Of a stretch of 64,000 bases of DNA, positions 45,974 to 57,567 are shown piece after piece. Location: the NCBI GenBank assembly GCA_963576735.1, contig OY755190.1, positions 4,953,695-5,017,694 on the forward strand, in the 5' to 3' direction. The notes beneath the pieces are model-generated. The model worked only from the letters and a program-made list of their open reading frames with translations, searched no databases and had not been told where the DNA came from. The stretch's first letter is position 1; each line of letters opens with the position of its first letter. The translations under genes and the position numbers were made by a program. Origin of the DNA: Bedellia somnulentella (lineage: Eukaryota > Arthropoda > Insecta > Lepidoptera > Bedelliidae).

Positions 45974-46955
45974 AAATACTCAGAAGGCATTACACAAATA
46001 TGTATTATGGTTGAACCTGGAATAAGAAATGAAGTCATGATATATCTCAAATTATAATATATTTCGTCCCAGGCGGTCTACATTAATCACAATCTTTCAC
46101 ACATATTCATTATTACTGTCGGCGATTTCCGATCACCACACATGTCTTTATCATATAATTAGAATGTTTTTTGTTCATGAAAACCTCATATTTATCTTTA
46201 TGTATATCTTTATCAATTCATTAAACACTTAATCCTGACAACACCTACCATGACGCATATAAGGGTGTGTAAGACCTTCAGGATCACGGATTTCTCGACT
46301 TATTTATTTTATATTTTCTAACACCATTCTCCATAAACCAGTTTACATTATTATTTAAAAAGCTTGAAAAGTAGGTGAAAACCGGCTTTTAAGACGACTT
46401 TTTTAATGTGACACGCACGATCTTTGTGATGGACGCACGTTAATAAGAAATTACATAATGCGGTTAGCTGTATGACTTTGAACTTGATAGTCATGATACA
46501 GACACACCTTTTATAACTTCTTTTGAAGATCAAGGTTAAGATGTCATAGTGAAAGATAATAGACGTAACAAAAAACTAACACCCTTTTTATTTACTGATA
46601 GGGTTCACTAGTTAATACCGTGAAAAGTTATGGATAAAATAAAAGGAACCAATAAAAATTTTGTTGGCCTTCGTCCCTCATCTTTTTGTTATCAATTGAT
46701 ATATCGAAATCAAGTATGAGATTAAAACAAGTTTATTAAATAATCTATATAAAAACTTAACTTAAGAGGTATCTGATAATGAGCGTCTCAAGAAGCGAAT
46801 GTATGATTATATCTGTGAAGACCATATTTATACTACATTTGCTGTTAAGACCCTTGTTCTATTGGGCTCACTAAGCGTCGTTTTTTCGAGTGGGGCGTGA
46901 GTTGATTCAAGGGCTGGTGCATATTTAGGCCGACGTACATACTCTCTTTATACTG
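45974..46955. other. Intergenic DNA
   Basis: No gene is seen. Short repeat remnants include TCTTTCACACATATTC near 46092 and the shared string TTGTTCATGAAAACCTCAT at 46171-46189. Confidence 0.4.
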
Positions 46956-46956
46956 T

Positions 46957-47180
46957 GTAGTGCCGGCTTAGAATAGCACTACCCCATTTCTTCCTATGGG
47001 TAATCGTAGGCCACCACCAAGGGTATCAGGGCTTTTTAAGCGTTTGTTGGGCGATGCGGTTGGATACCCATCACCATAAACATTAGTTTTAGAATCTTTT
47101 CCTTACTTAACTTCCAGAAGTGGCTGAAGAATTTTCTAATTCTGAAGCTCTGGCTCTGAGTAAATGTAAGTATGTATGAT
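46957..47180 (+). mobile_element. SINE family B
   Basis: TGTGTAGTGCCGGCTTAGAATAGCACTACCCC ... AGTGGCTGAAGAATTTTCTAATTCTGAAGCTCTGGC is followed by a shortened tail TGAGTAAATGTAAGTATG. The usual CTACCCCTTC-GGGATTTATAGCC stem-loop near the 3' end is deleted. Confidence 0.85.
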
Positions 47181-47604
47181 AAAAGTGACCTAAACGCTTA
47201 GGATTTATCCACAAGTATGCATTAGTATCGCAGAATTTCTCCGGGTATGAGTAGGCTTTAAGCGAGGACTGAATCATCAGAATGCGCGTATTAAGAGCGG
47301 GGCTTCCCCATTCAACGTGTACATTTCTGCGTTTAAAGTAATTTTATTGACTGCTACGCAAAGTTTGCATTTTGCTGTATTATTTTACGTTGAATGCTTG
47401 AAATAGTTAGTCACATCCTCACACTTTGGATACAGGATGTATAAAAATATTTGATCGTATAAGTAAGTGAGATTTGTTTGCTTTGTTAATTATATCCGAG
47501 GCTATTTTACTGTTCGGGGTGAAAGACGAAAATTTAATTAGTCCATAGGCATAATATTAATTTAATAGTTTTCTGAAAAATATAATCCTCAATACGATCT
47601 TAGT

Positions 47605-47872
47605 GCTGCTGTGTAGTGTCGGCTTAGAATAGCACTACCCCATTTCTTCCTGTGGGTGTACGTAAGAGGCGACTAACGGTATTGGGGCTTTCAAGGGATT
47701 TTTGGGCGATGCGGTTGGAGACCCATCACCAACAACCTTTATTTTTACCATCTTTTCCCCACTATCATTTCCAAAAGTGGCTGAGGAATTTCTAATTCCT
47801 TAGCTCGGGCTACCCCTTCTAGGGATTTACAGCCGTGAGTATATTTATGTATGTATGTATGTACGATCTTAG
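47605..47872 (+). mobile_element. SINE family B, full length
   Basis: The element runs from GCTGCTGTGTAGTGTCGGC to a (TATG)n tail. It is flanked by an 11-bp target duplication ACGATCTTAGT (47594-47604 and 47873-47883). This is one of the best copies for defining the family. Confidence 0.93.
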
Positions 47873-48270
47873 TATTTGGAGTATATTAAGTGGGCAGTAT
47901 ATTCTGGGCAATTTAGTAAGCAGTCCCATACCTAACCATCATTTTCCCTCACCACTACAATAAAAGAGGCAGACAAACTCTTGATTCAGGAACACGAATA
48001 ACTTTTTTGAAACAGCAAGCATTGGCATACGAATACGTATTATATGCACATGTATGTCTACTTCGGAATATATCTTATCTAATAACAGTAAATATAAGAA
48101 AAACATCATTGAATTATCGCATTCTAGTTCAATGAACTGCACAGAAGAGGTTGTTCATCTAAATCACATTGCCAGACCGATCAGATAGAATTTAAAATTG
48201 TTGGATAACATTTTTTCATAGACGCTGTTTTTGATTGGGACTTGCTTGCTAAAAACAAGAATATCAAATA

Positions 48271-48472
48271 ATACATACATATACTGACGGACATAAATCC
48301 CAAAAACGGATAGCCCGAAAAACCTTACCCACATTTGGAATTTGATAGGGGACAAGATGGTAGAATTAATCTGGGTCTCCAACCGCATGGTCCAAAAACT
48401 ACTTTAAAAGGCTCCATGCCGTTAGTCGCCTCTTACGACACCCGTAGTTAGAAAGGGGTAGTGACATTCAGA
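48271..48472 (-). mobile_element. SINE family B, 5'-truncated and diverged
   Basis: ATACATACATATACTGACGGACATAAATCCC ... CGCCTCTTACGACACCCGTAGTTAGAAAGGGGTAGTGACATTC matches family B on the minus strand. It stops before the 5' end. Confidence 0.8.
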
Positions 48473-48551
48473 TGATAGAAACACATTCAGATTAAAAACT
48501 TTTAGCAAACGTTATTTTATTGCGATTTGCACCAGTATCACTTACCAGTAT

Positions 48552-48685
48552 AGCAAGCACGAGCGCTATTTTATCGACACGATAACGGTTAGAATGAGAT
48601 GGCAGTATACGATACTAAGTAAGTGCCTAAGAGATGGCTGCTTTATCGCACGCGATAACCAGTTTAAACACGGCTCGTGCTTGCT
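48552..48685. repeat. 134-bp MITE-like palindrome
   Basis: AGCAAGCACGAGC at 48552-48564 is perfectly inverted at 48673-48685. Further inside, TTTTATCG-ACAC-GATAACGG and CTTTATCGCACGCGATAACC add partial inverted pairing. No coding capacity is visible and no target duplication is clear. Confidence 0.55.
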
Positions 48686-48689
48686 CTTC

Positions 48690-49900
48690 AATAGGGTGAT
48701 TTGGCCATATTCCACCAACCTACGCCGGACCGAAACGACTTTACGTATCTCGTAGCTGAACACCTAATATAGTTATATTAACATTAGCAAAATACGAGCT
48801 CAATACATTGTGTTTAAGCTTTGGTCGTTAAATTTCCGATAGTTTTTTAATGGACATGATTCTGGATTACAATTTATGCAAGTAAATAATCATGTAAAAT
48901 GCAAGTATAACATGAAACAAAAGTAGGTATAAAGTTACAAGTCACAAGATGAAATAAACACAAAAAGATAGTTAACTGTCTAAACATAGGCAGGTTATTT
49001 TGTAATTATTTATTTGTAGACTCATACCTTGCAATTTTCATGGGGTCGGCAGAGAGCAAGATTGCAACTTTGAAATATTTGAGAATTATTTCACATTATT
49101 TTGAAGTGAAAATATTATTTTTCTTATCATTAATTAAGCATTAATAATTTTACTATTATTATTATATACGCTGCTCAATTAGTCACCTCATATTATAGAT
49201 AATTGGAAAAAAACGAGAGCATACAATAGTATAGATTTTGTTACAGTATATTTCAGATTCACAATTTATTCTAACGTTTCGTTCTTAAATATATGAATCG
49301 TATTTTTGTTGTTTTTATAACTAAAGTATTCCCTTCCAGACGATCTTTGGATGTTAAGGTTAGTGAACATATGGTCATTATTACAATTACACGTATATTT
49401 AAACATATTTAAGTTAGGTAGTTCTATTTTTATTTATTTATCAACAAGGAAATCATGTAAATTTAAAGATATATTTGTATTTTGATTATTAGATAAGTTA
49501 TATCACACCATAAATACTTGCTATTCCTTCTGCCAAATTCCAATGTTCTTTATGTAACAGAGATTATATAAATTAAAAAGGACATTATATTAATTTTTGT
49601 CTGTACTTTTGTAAAAACATTATAACTATTCTGTATGCAATAAAGTGTTCAAATAAATAAATAATAAAATTATATATAAATATATATATATATATATAGT
49701 AATATATAATAGCTAAGAATAGCGAAGTGAAGCAAATTCTAAAATGAAACATTTATGTGTGTTTGGTGTGTGGGGCTACATGGTTGAAAACTCGTGTATC
49801 GATTTAAGTTTTAGGTCGGTCATTATTACTGTATTATAATGTACTTAATCATTATTAGTATTAATATTTAATCATTATTAGTGTATTAAACTATTATACA
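48690..49900. other. AT-rich intergenic DNA
   Basis: No gene is seen. A (TA)n microsatellite lies at about 49670-49700. Confidence 0.4.
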
Positions 49901-49903
49901 ACC

Positions 49904-50022
49904 TTTATTTTTACCATCTTTTCCCCACTCTACTTTCCAAAAGTGGCCGATGAACTTCTAGTTCCTCAGCTCTGGCTACCCCTTGTAGGGATTTACAACC
50001 GTGAGTATATTTATGTATGTAT
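49904..50022 (+). mobile_element. SINE family B 3' half
   Basis: ACAACCTTTATTTTTACCATCTTTTCCCCACTCTAC ... CTACCCCTTGTAGGGATTTACAACCGTGAGTATATTTATGTATG is the 3' half of family B, 5'-truncated. Confidence 0.8.
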
Positions 50023-50429
50023 ATTATAATGTACGTATAGACAAAGTCGTACTTGTAAAGTGCTTCTAATCTGTATTCCGCATAGTCACTCTAAATTTAT
50101 TAACTAGTCTAAGATGAAAACACAAGTTTGAAATATGCAGCCATGACGCAAGCGCTGTCATAATAACTGGTAATCGAGAAAAACCTTAGTAATTAGGTGA
50201 CTCCTTCACTATCTCATTTCAGTAATTGTACCATTGGCTTCTGTGATTTTACCTCAACAGTTCTATGTAACTTATTGTATTGTAAAAGGGCGTGTTAATC
50301 TCCCATTATGAGATAACCGTGATTAATTTGGCTAGTTCCATTCATTATGATTCAGCTGTTTTGACGAAAAATGGGTTTTAAAAACGACATTGTACAAAGG
50401 TTATGGTAGCAAGTGAAAGTGTAGTGTAA

Positions 50430-50665
50430 TACATACATACATACATATACTATTACACCATTATTTGTGGCTAGGGTAGGCAGATACTATTGATCGCCAC
50501 TTATACGATCCTGGCAAACCTCTCTAGCTTCATTTACATACGACAATATTTTCATTATTGCGCTTTTATTCTTCATACTTTGGACACCTGTCTTTTTGAT
50601 CAAACTCTCTAATTTATTCAAATGTGTCCTCTGTCGTCATCCTACTACATTTCCTTTCACATTAA
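50430..50665 (-). mobile_element. RTE-like LINE (family C) 3' end
   Basis: ACATACATACATACATATACTATTACACC ... GCCACTTATACGATCCTGGCAAACCTCTCTAGCTTC ... CTTTGGACACCTGTCTTTTTGATC matches family C in reverse, with many substitutions. Confidence 0.75.
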
Positions 50666-50696
50666 TTGATTTAAGTAAGTCTAAGTTAGCTCATCA

Positions 50697-50790
50697 TACT
50701 AGCGCATCGGGGATGTTCGCGGACGCGCGAGTAAATTATTTTTACACGACAATACGGAAACGATGTAACAGCATCATATCCGGATTTAGA
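50697..50790 (+). mobile_element. Fragment of the split-LINE family reverse transcriptase
   Basis: The plus strand reads ASGMFADARVNYFYTTIRKR. This aligns with ASGMFAAARTDDFYAIMRKK near the C-terminus of the reverse transcriptase at 8694-10202. No other part of the LINE is seen. Confidence 0.65.
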
Positions 50791-51060
50791 GGTCCAGAAG
50801 GCCTCGGGGGAACAAGGGAGCGGAGGCCCCCTCGCCCCAAATTATTTTCCAGATAAAGAAAAACAAATGTTTTTCAATTTACTACTTTTAAATAGTTTAT
50901 TGTGAAATCAAGTAGATTCCCAAGGTAGAAGAGAAAAAAATATCAAAGGAAAAAATGCTTACTTGTGTTTACCAGTTGAAATCTGAAAGTTTTTTCTTCC
51001 AAGTCTCTATTGTGGGGGCCGGGCTTTCGCCCCGATTGCCCTCCCGCCTTCAACAGCATT
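50790..51060. repeat. GC-rich repeat-like segment
   Basis: AGGTCCAGAAGGCCTCGGGGGAACAAGGGAGCGGAGGCCCCCTCGCCCC and, about 160 bp on, GGGGGCCGGGCTTTCGCCCCGATTGCCCTCCCGCC stand out from the AT-rich surroundings. They are probably a transposon remnant. No frame or ends were recognised. Confidence 0.4.
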
Positions 51061-51521
51061 CTGAACGTAAGATTAGTTTATCGGTACTTGGGTCACTGTA
51101 GCGCTGTATCCGTTGTATACTGTGACATTGATCTGATGCCAGTTAATTAGGTAACATCACATAACATCACGTATGTAAAATGAGTCCTTGTTACTTAAAT
51201 AAATGTATAGTTTATTAACATTTGTCTAATTTATAAAACATAGCCTATAACGTCTTAACAGCGCTGCCAGATCTTCAGCATAAATGAATTCGCCTCTTTA
51301 ATTTTTACACGTTGAGTACATAGGAATACATGCAACAGAAATAAATATTCAAACCGCAACAACTACAAAGCACGTCACAAATAAGAAAGCATTCAAACTT
51401 GTTAGAATAAAAACCGGTTGGAATAAACACTACGTATTTATTGATGGGAAACCAGGCTTTGATATTTTTATGCATTTTCTTTATCGGCATGGTTTATACT
51501 AGATATAGATAGGTATATTAA

Positions 51522-51850
51522 TTAGAGCGAAGATCCATTTACCCCTGACTTTTGTATTTCGCTTTAACATCACTCCTTCTAAACGGCTGGACCGATCTCT
51601 ACCAAACTTTGCATGATGGTCATCGTGCATAAGCATCGAGTACCAGGTCAAGACAAAGAGATTTTTCGAAAAATGTTACCATTGCAGAATGATCACTCTT
51701 AAAAATTTCCCATGTAAGTCTATGGGAAACAACTGTAAACAAAACCAACGCGCGCTAATACATTTTTTCATTGTTCGAAAAATCCCTCACACACACAATC
51801 ACTCGCCACTTCGCTCTAATTTTGAATCGCGAAGCTTATGCTCATCTAGT
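51522..51850. mobile_element. Helitron-like non-autonomous element (candidate)
   Basis: The right end is CTAGT (51846-51850), preceded by a 6-bp stem hairpin (CTTCGC 51809-51814, GCGAAG 51829-51834) ending 11 bases before it, the layout of Helitron 3' ends. TTAGAGCGAAG at 51522-51532 is also the reverse complement of CTTCGCTCTAA at 51809-51819. The interior has GGCTGGACCGATCTCTACCAAAC, common in insect repeats. The 5' end is uncertain. Confidence 0.4.
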
Positions 51851-52775
51851 TAATGTAGAAAAAATGCAGTTAACTGTCCATTATTTTACATGATAACTTC
51901 ATAATTTAACATTGGAGACAAATTAATATTATTCTATTACGGTTGACAGCCCGGCGTTCTATGGTAGTCAGCGACAGCTCGTGCTGCCCGCCGTCGATCA
52001 CTGGCTAACTGCTCTAGCTGCTTATGTATGGCTGCTCTAAGTTACCTACCATTACTTGACTTTCTTCACTGCGAAATCATAAACATATAATAGTTAACAG
52101 AACGCATTGCGCCTCTAGTAGAATCATTCAAAACTATTTAAGGTTCTGGTATGGCAGCACCTACTTCAATTGACCGCAGCGGTCTATCGTATCCTCTCGC
52201 TTACGGAACGTGTCATTTTTTCTTGCATGCAGCTAGCAACTATCGATATATAACATGTTAACAGGTCATAAAGGAATTCATTATTGTAACTTATGAGTTA
52301 ATTGCCCACCATCCCTTTACTAGGTATTCGACTTGATTCGAAACGACAGATGCAAATAACCTTATAGCAATGTAACAAAGAGAAACTAACACAGCGAATG
52401 AATACAAAACGATAAGTGCTGGTATTGCATTTATGTCACATTATACTCATGCATTATTTTTGTAATACCTACTCGATATTCTTTATATAGAATGCAAAAA
52501 ATATAGAAAAGAAATTTTATATTGATCAAGTATTGAATAAATACAAGGTTGTCAAGCAAGTCACAGTTTTAGCGTTTTATACACTTGCCTTAGATTTTCT
52601 CTAGATTTTTGTAATCTATACCTTACTTATTAAATAGTTGCACTATATAAGTGCAAATTCCTTAAATAATAATAATAATAAAAATGTATATTCAAGTAAC
52701 AAAGACTCACATTAGTGTTAGTAAAGGCTTACATACTATGTTAGGAAAAACATAACTTAATATACACATAATATA
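51851..52775. other. Intergenic DNA
   Basis: No gene is seen. The stretch 51950-52210 is less AT-rich (CCCGGCGTTCTATGGTAGTCAGCGACAGC) and is possibly repeat-derived. The remainder is AT-rich. Confidence 0.35.
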
Positions 52776-52824
52776 TTTACAAAGCCCTATCCTTTTTTAC
52801 ACACGGAGCATGGAGGGAACAACA

Positions 52825-52988
52825 GTGTCGCATATAGGGACAATCTAACCTCGCCCCGATCATACCTAGTATTGTGTTGGGGCTGTCCCGCACCCGGCGC
52901 ACCAAGGAGGCGCACCGCTTACGCATTGTCGCATAAAAACAGTCTACGTGCGCGTCTGCGAACATCCCTGATGCGCTAATGTTAACGT
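52825..52988 (-). mobile_element. Fragment of the split-LINE family reverse transcriptase
   Basis: The minus strand reads ISASGMFADAHVDCFYATMR and then KRCASLVRRVRDSPNTIL. This aligns with the C-terminal region of the LINE reverse transcriptases at 8694-10202 and 14964-16624. Confidence 0.75.
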
Positions 52989-54050
52989 TATAAGATAACT
53001 TAGGACTCTCGACGTTCAGTAGAGTAATGTAGTATTGTTGCATACCTAGCTAGGCAAAAAAACATTGGGCGCTTATTATTTGCTTTGTCGGAAGCACATT
53101 TGAATTTATAACTATTAACTTATAATGAAAACGTGAACGTGCGCCACGTGAATTTCTACCATCTTTTTCTTCGTAATTCTGCTATTGCGAAGATAAATAA
53201 AATAACTTAGTATTTTAATAGTGTGCGAACATTTTATACACAGGTCAATTTAGCCCCAAACTAAGTAGAACTTGTATTATGGGATACTAACTTAACAATA
53301 TATCTAATATTATATAATACACATATAAACTAGGTTGGCATGGGACCGTCGGATGCCAATAAAAGGAGCGAAGCGAGCAATTGCCTGATTCTCAGATATT
53401 ACTTATCGTTGAACGATTTATTCTACAAATATCTCAACACGCGTTGCTATGCAATTTGTTATGATTCTTTGAATATACTTGTTGGTTTACCTAAACGCGT
53501 GATTGATTCTACACAAAACTGCAATGTAGTTATATATAGTCATGATTTTTGAAAACTTAAATTGTTTACAATTTTCATTGTTTAAAAAAACATATCTAAA
53601 TAGCTAAATACCTATTTTCTTTCAAAAAAAATTATGAAACGGAACGTTTATGTCATCGGGTGACAGTCAATATGGCGACTAAGATTTGTCTGTCAGCAAT
53701 CAGCACCATTTAAATTTAGCAAAATACTCGACAATCCGAATTTTGCGGATAGATGTTGTCGACTCAAAATCATTATTTTTTTATGTATTATTATTCAGGT
53801 AAGGTTTCGATCGAGTCTACCGTACCCCGTGACGAAATTATTAATAAAGATTCTATTTTCATGCGCTGGCATTGTTTACGTAATTTTTCCATATACTAAC
53901 AGTATATTTTTTTAATGGTGATTATTCCTCCGATTTTTATCAAAATTGACATAAACCATCTAGACATCGTCCTTGACAACCATGCAAAATTTCAGGGTTC
54001 TGAGTTGAGCCGTTTGGGAGGAGTACGATCACAACGAAATGCAAAAGTCG
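52989..54050. other. AT-rich intergenic DNA
   Basis: No gene or recognised repeat was seen. The 70-codon open frame at 53340-53552 has no supporting features. Confidence 0.35.
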
Positions 54051-54079
54051 GGGGTAAATGGAGCTTCGCTCCAATAACA

Positions 54080-54195
54080 TCCAAAACTAAGAGACAATCA
54101 TATATGCTCATCACACAAATGTTGCTCTCAGCGGGAATCGAACCCGCAACCTCCGGACCGAGAAGCTGGTCACCTATCCACTAGGCCACGCAAAA
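54080..54195 (-). mobile_element. tRNA-derived SINE (family D)
   Basis: The minus strand reads GGCCTAGTGGATAGGTGACC (A-box region) and GGTTGCGGGTTCGATTCCCGC (B box), followed by TGAGAGCAACATTTGTGTGATGAGCATATATGATTG. The downstream string is shared by lepidopteran tRNA-derived SINEs. It is not a functional tRNA gene, because the acceptor stem does not close. Confidence 0.7.
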
Positions 54196-55490
54196 AGTCA
54201 AAAAAAAAGTCAAAAAGTTTATTTTTTAAAATAAAGTTAAATACTAACATTTTTTGAACGTCAAAGTTTTAAATTAATCGTTAATCCGTTGCTTCGGAAG
54301 GTGTTCGTAAAGAGAAGAAGCAACAAAGAAACTCTTTACATTCACATTTTTTCATTTTTTCAAAATATGGTTTGTACAATTTCAGTTTATAAACATGTTT
54401 TTACTTTACAAAAGATTTTCTAAGCGACCAAACCAAACGCTAGTTTGACATAATTAAAATAAATTGTCCATCACAAAAACCAATCACATAACGTGAGAAG
54501 AATGCAATGCCACGCATGTCGTATTATCTGGCAAAGTAACTTACGGATTTAATTATATTTCTTTGTTTACATGTCATTTACTAACGCCATCTGCAGTGAA
54601 AAATATTTCGACGGTGTGGAGATATGCCTGTAAATGAAACTATTATAAACATCGCCGTACTAATGAAATGGACTATGTTAAGTTATTTAAGTATTAGGAA
54701 AATATAGGTTATAAAATATAGGAATATATATTTTAAGAATTTAAATATAGTTACCTATAATTCGTTGATCTTCCCGAAGCCGGGGTGTTGGGTGATTATG
54801 TGATAATACTTAAGTTGTTCAGATGATTGAGTATCGATTGGGATCCTGGCGGGCTAATAATGGGTACTGTTATTTTTAGTCGCCTCGATTCATTAAAATG
54901 ACATGACTTATGGTAATTATGTAATTAATATATATATTAGTAATTATTATGAAACATATGGTTGGCTATAAAAAAGGGCATTAAAAATCCCTTTAAGATA
55001 TAGTTAATTTATGGAAATAATTTCATTAGTTAAAAACAAAGCCATAACATTGAATAAATTATGATAATGATATATTGAATAATCATCATTTAACAGCGAA
55101 AGATGATGAATGCGATGCTCGAAGGTAATCCGGTTCGTGAGATATTGAGATCAAAGGCGATACATTTTTTAAATATCTTTATAAACTTAGGCTAAGACCT
55201 ATTAGACCTACAAACCCGCACTGGGCCAGCGTAGTGGACTATGCAAAATCACCCTTCGGTGGGGACATATAAGGGCTGTGATGATACTTAACTGGGCTAA
55301 ATCTCACATATATAAACCAAGACTGAGTGATCTACCGCTAGACCGCGATGACAGAAGCATGAGTATATTTTTATGTAACCAATTTTGAGTAAACCATGAT
55401 AAATTTAGTTTCATTATTTACAACATAGCCACTAACAAACCATGTAATCATTGAGCATGTAAATATTGGCAATATCGATGGGTACATGCA
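54196..55490. other. Intergenic DNA with a small repeat fragment
   Basis: No gene is seen. At about 55210-55300, AACCCGCACTGGGCCAGCGTAGTGGACTATG ... AAGGGCTGTGATGATAC is a fragment of a dispersed lepidopteran repeat usually found at the 3' ends of LINEs or SINEs. Confidence 0.45.
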
Positions 55491-55494
55491 TTAC

Positions 55495-55895
55495 ATACAT
55501 GTTCTAACGCCCATATTTCCTATCAGTACAGATCCTGGGAAACCTTGCCAGTCTCTTAATTATTTTATTTTACACATTTTGGATGCTTGCTCTTTATCTA
55601 TTTGATCTAAATGTGACTTGGCTCTACATATCTTATTAAATTAAATGCTTTCATCTATCTTCTCTTTATGTGTTCAAATTATCCTAACATTCCTATTACA
55701 TATTTTTTCCAATATCGTCTCTCACTTTCACGAACCACAGTACTTTTCACTCCATCACATAATGTAACATTGTAATGTTACAGTGTGTTTTCTTGTTTCT
55801 TCTGCAATGTCTTACATTCACTACCATATCATATGTAAGCGTAGGAACCAGAACAGTATCGTGCACTCCCATTAGGGCCTTTTCACGGCTCCATT
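55495..55895 (-). mobile_element. RTE-like LINE (family C), longer decayed fragment
   Basis: The minus strand carries the C-terminal region of family C (TAAATAAAGAGCAAGC, AGGTTTCCCAGGATC). Further upstream, TGTTCTGGTTCCTACGCTTACATATG is a degraded version of the VLVPTLTYGSE region of LINE proteins. Frameshifts are frequent. Confidence 0.55.
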
Positions 55896-56735
55896 TTTTT
55901 ACTTAGATTCCACAAAAACATTTCCGATATATCCATCAGCAAATAGGTGCTTATTAAACCGCTGTAATTCTTTTAGATATTTAACAATATATCCCCGATG
56001 ATTGAGAGGGAATAATGCTCCTTTACTCAACAAAGCTATTGACAATTCTTTTACTGTGTAAGTTTATGCAGAGTTTGAAAAATTTCAACAGCATCATTTT
56101 TGAATATATTTAATTTTAGCTAACGAGATGTTCCTATTTCAAATTGAGCTATGATGCAAGTAATCTTTAACTAGGAAATGGATGAGATGTCTTGAAATTT
56201 TCCAAATTATTATTTCAAAATAGTAAGTTTTTGTGTATCTAAAAATTCCATTGCTCTTTTGGGCTCATAATTTTTAGTTTTTTTTATAGTTAATCGTTTA
56301 AAATTTATTAATTATTTTTAAATTATATTTTCCTCCAAGTACTATGTTGAACCTAAAATTTATATAAATGTATGTAATTTAGGTACACTACATAGTATAT
56401 ATTGCACCTAAAATACAGTATTATTTCAAACATCCCAAGATAACTTCTCCAGCTAATCTTAACAGAACTACAAATGTTATAGTGCGGGTAAGAATCAGAG
56501 GAAAATCTTAATGGTTTTAATCGAATTAATTAGAATTCGAGGCCACGTCCCGTACACATTGTATTATAATGGTACGTGCACGACGGAAAAATCCTACAAA
56601 TGATCGCATTGTCCGAGAGCATTTCCAATGACGACCATACTACTTGTTGCGCATATTAATTAAATAAATAAATATATTATATTCATATGTTCATATATCT
56701 ATCATTATATATCTGGTGTAAATAAATATATTACA
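55896..56735. other. AT-rich intergenic DNA
   Basis: No gene or repeat was recognised. Confidence 0.35.
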
Positions 56736-56737
56736 CA

Positions 56738-56868
56738 GAGCATGAATGAAAAGATTGATGTATGTAAACTAAACTAGAGAGGTTTGCCAGGACAGTACTA
56801 AGTGGCGATCGATAGTTTCTGTCCACCCCAATGGAAAATAATGGCGTGAGTATACGTATGTATGTATC
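56738..56868 (+). mobile_element. RTE-like LINE (family C) 3' end
   Basis: AGAGCATGAATGAAAAGATTGATGTATG, AGAGAGGTTTGCCAGGACAGTAC, GTGGCGATCGATAGTTTCTG and CCAATGGAAAATAATGGCGTGAGTATACGTATGTATG match the family C end. Confidence 0.8.
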
Positions 56869-56939
56869 AAGTTAGCCCCAAACTAAGTACAACTAATTAC
56901 TTGTACTATGGAATAGTAACTTAACGATATATTTAAACT

Positions 56940-57020
56940 ATATGCTCAGATCTAAGAAACAATCATTTATGCTCATCACATAAATGTTGCTCTCAGCGGG
57001 ATGTGAACCCAAAATCTCCA
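56940..57020 (-). mobile_element. SINE family D fragment
   Basis: TTTATGCTCATCACATAAATGTTGCTCTCAGCGGGATGTGAACCC matches the family D copy at 54080-54195 and ends within its tRNA-like head. Confidence 0.65.
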
Positions 57021-57567
57021 ATCACTTCTTAACTAAAACATCTTAACTAAACGTATTTTAATATAATTGTTGGTCTTCTATAAACAAATTATAAACACAA
57101 TTAATGCAGGTAGATCACGCTCCGTAGTTAAGATAAATATAATGATAATAATATGGTAGCATAAGCATATGTTATTGTGGTTAAAGGAGAAAAATACTGT
57201 ACACCACTTATTTATTTTAATTTAAACTACTTATTGTATACTGGCTGAGGTTAGTTTCACAAATAAATTTTAAGGAACTACAAAAATATTAACAGGTGTT
57301 AATAATAGTTTTTTTTTTTTCGAACAACTATATTCACATATTGTAAGAAAGGCTTATCATATTCATTTAGTCAACAACATTCTAGCTATAGGAAGAAGTT
57401 AAAGTCAAAATCATACACGTCTGTAGCGGTTCACGATAGCACAATTTTTTAATCGTCATGCAGTGAATAAAACAACCCATAGTTCACCCATATCCCATAT
57501 TCACAGTCCATGCCAATTTCATAAAACCTTTTATGTAATACTAAAGTCTATATATTTTTTGTTTCAG
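57021..57567 (+). other. Upstream intron of the second GMC gene (3' part)
   Basis: The stretch ends with a pyrimidine-rich tract and acceptor (TATATATTTTTTGTTTCAG, AG at 57566-57567). No promoter is evident close to the ATG, which favours a distant first exon. Confidence 0.55.

Noticed and set aside
54080..54195. Possible functional tRNA gene
   Set aside because: A- and B-box sequences are present but the acceptor stem does not pair, and the downstream sequence matches a dispersed SINE body. The same applies to the tRNA-like heads at 11440-11490, 63238-63310 and 63686-63757.
57463..57567. N-terminal extension of the second GMC protein
   Set aside because: The frame starts at a GTG, runs through a splice acceptor polypyrimidine tract and lacks any signal peptide. 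The ATG at 57568 gives a normal signal peptide and length.
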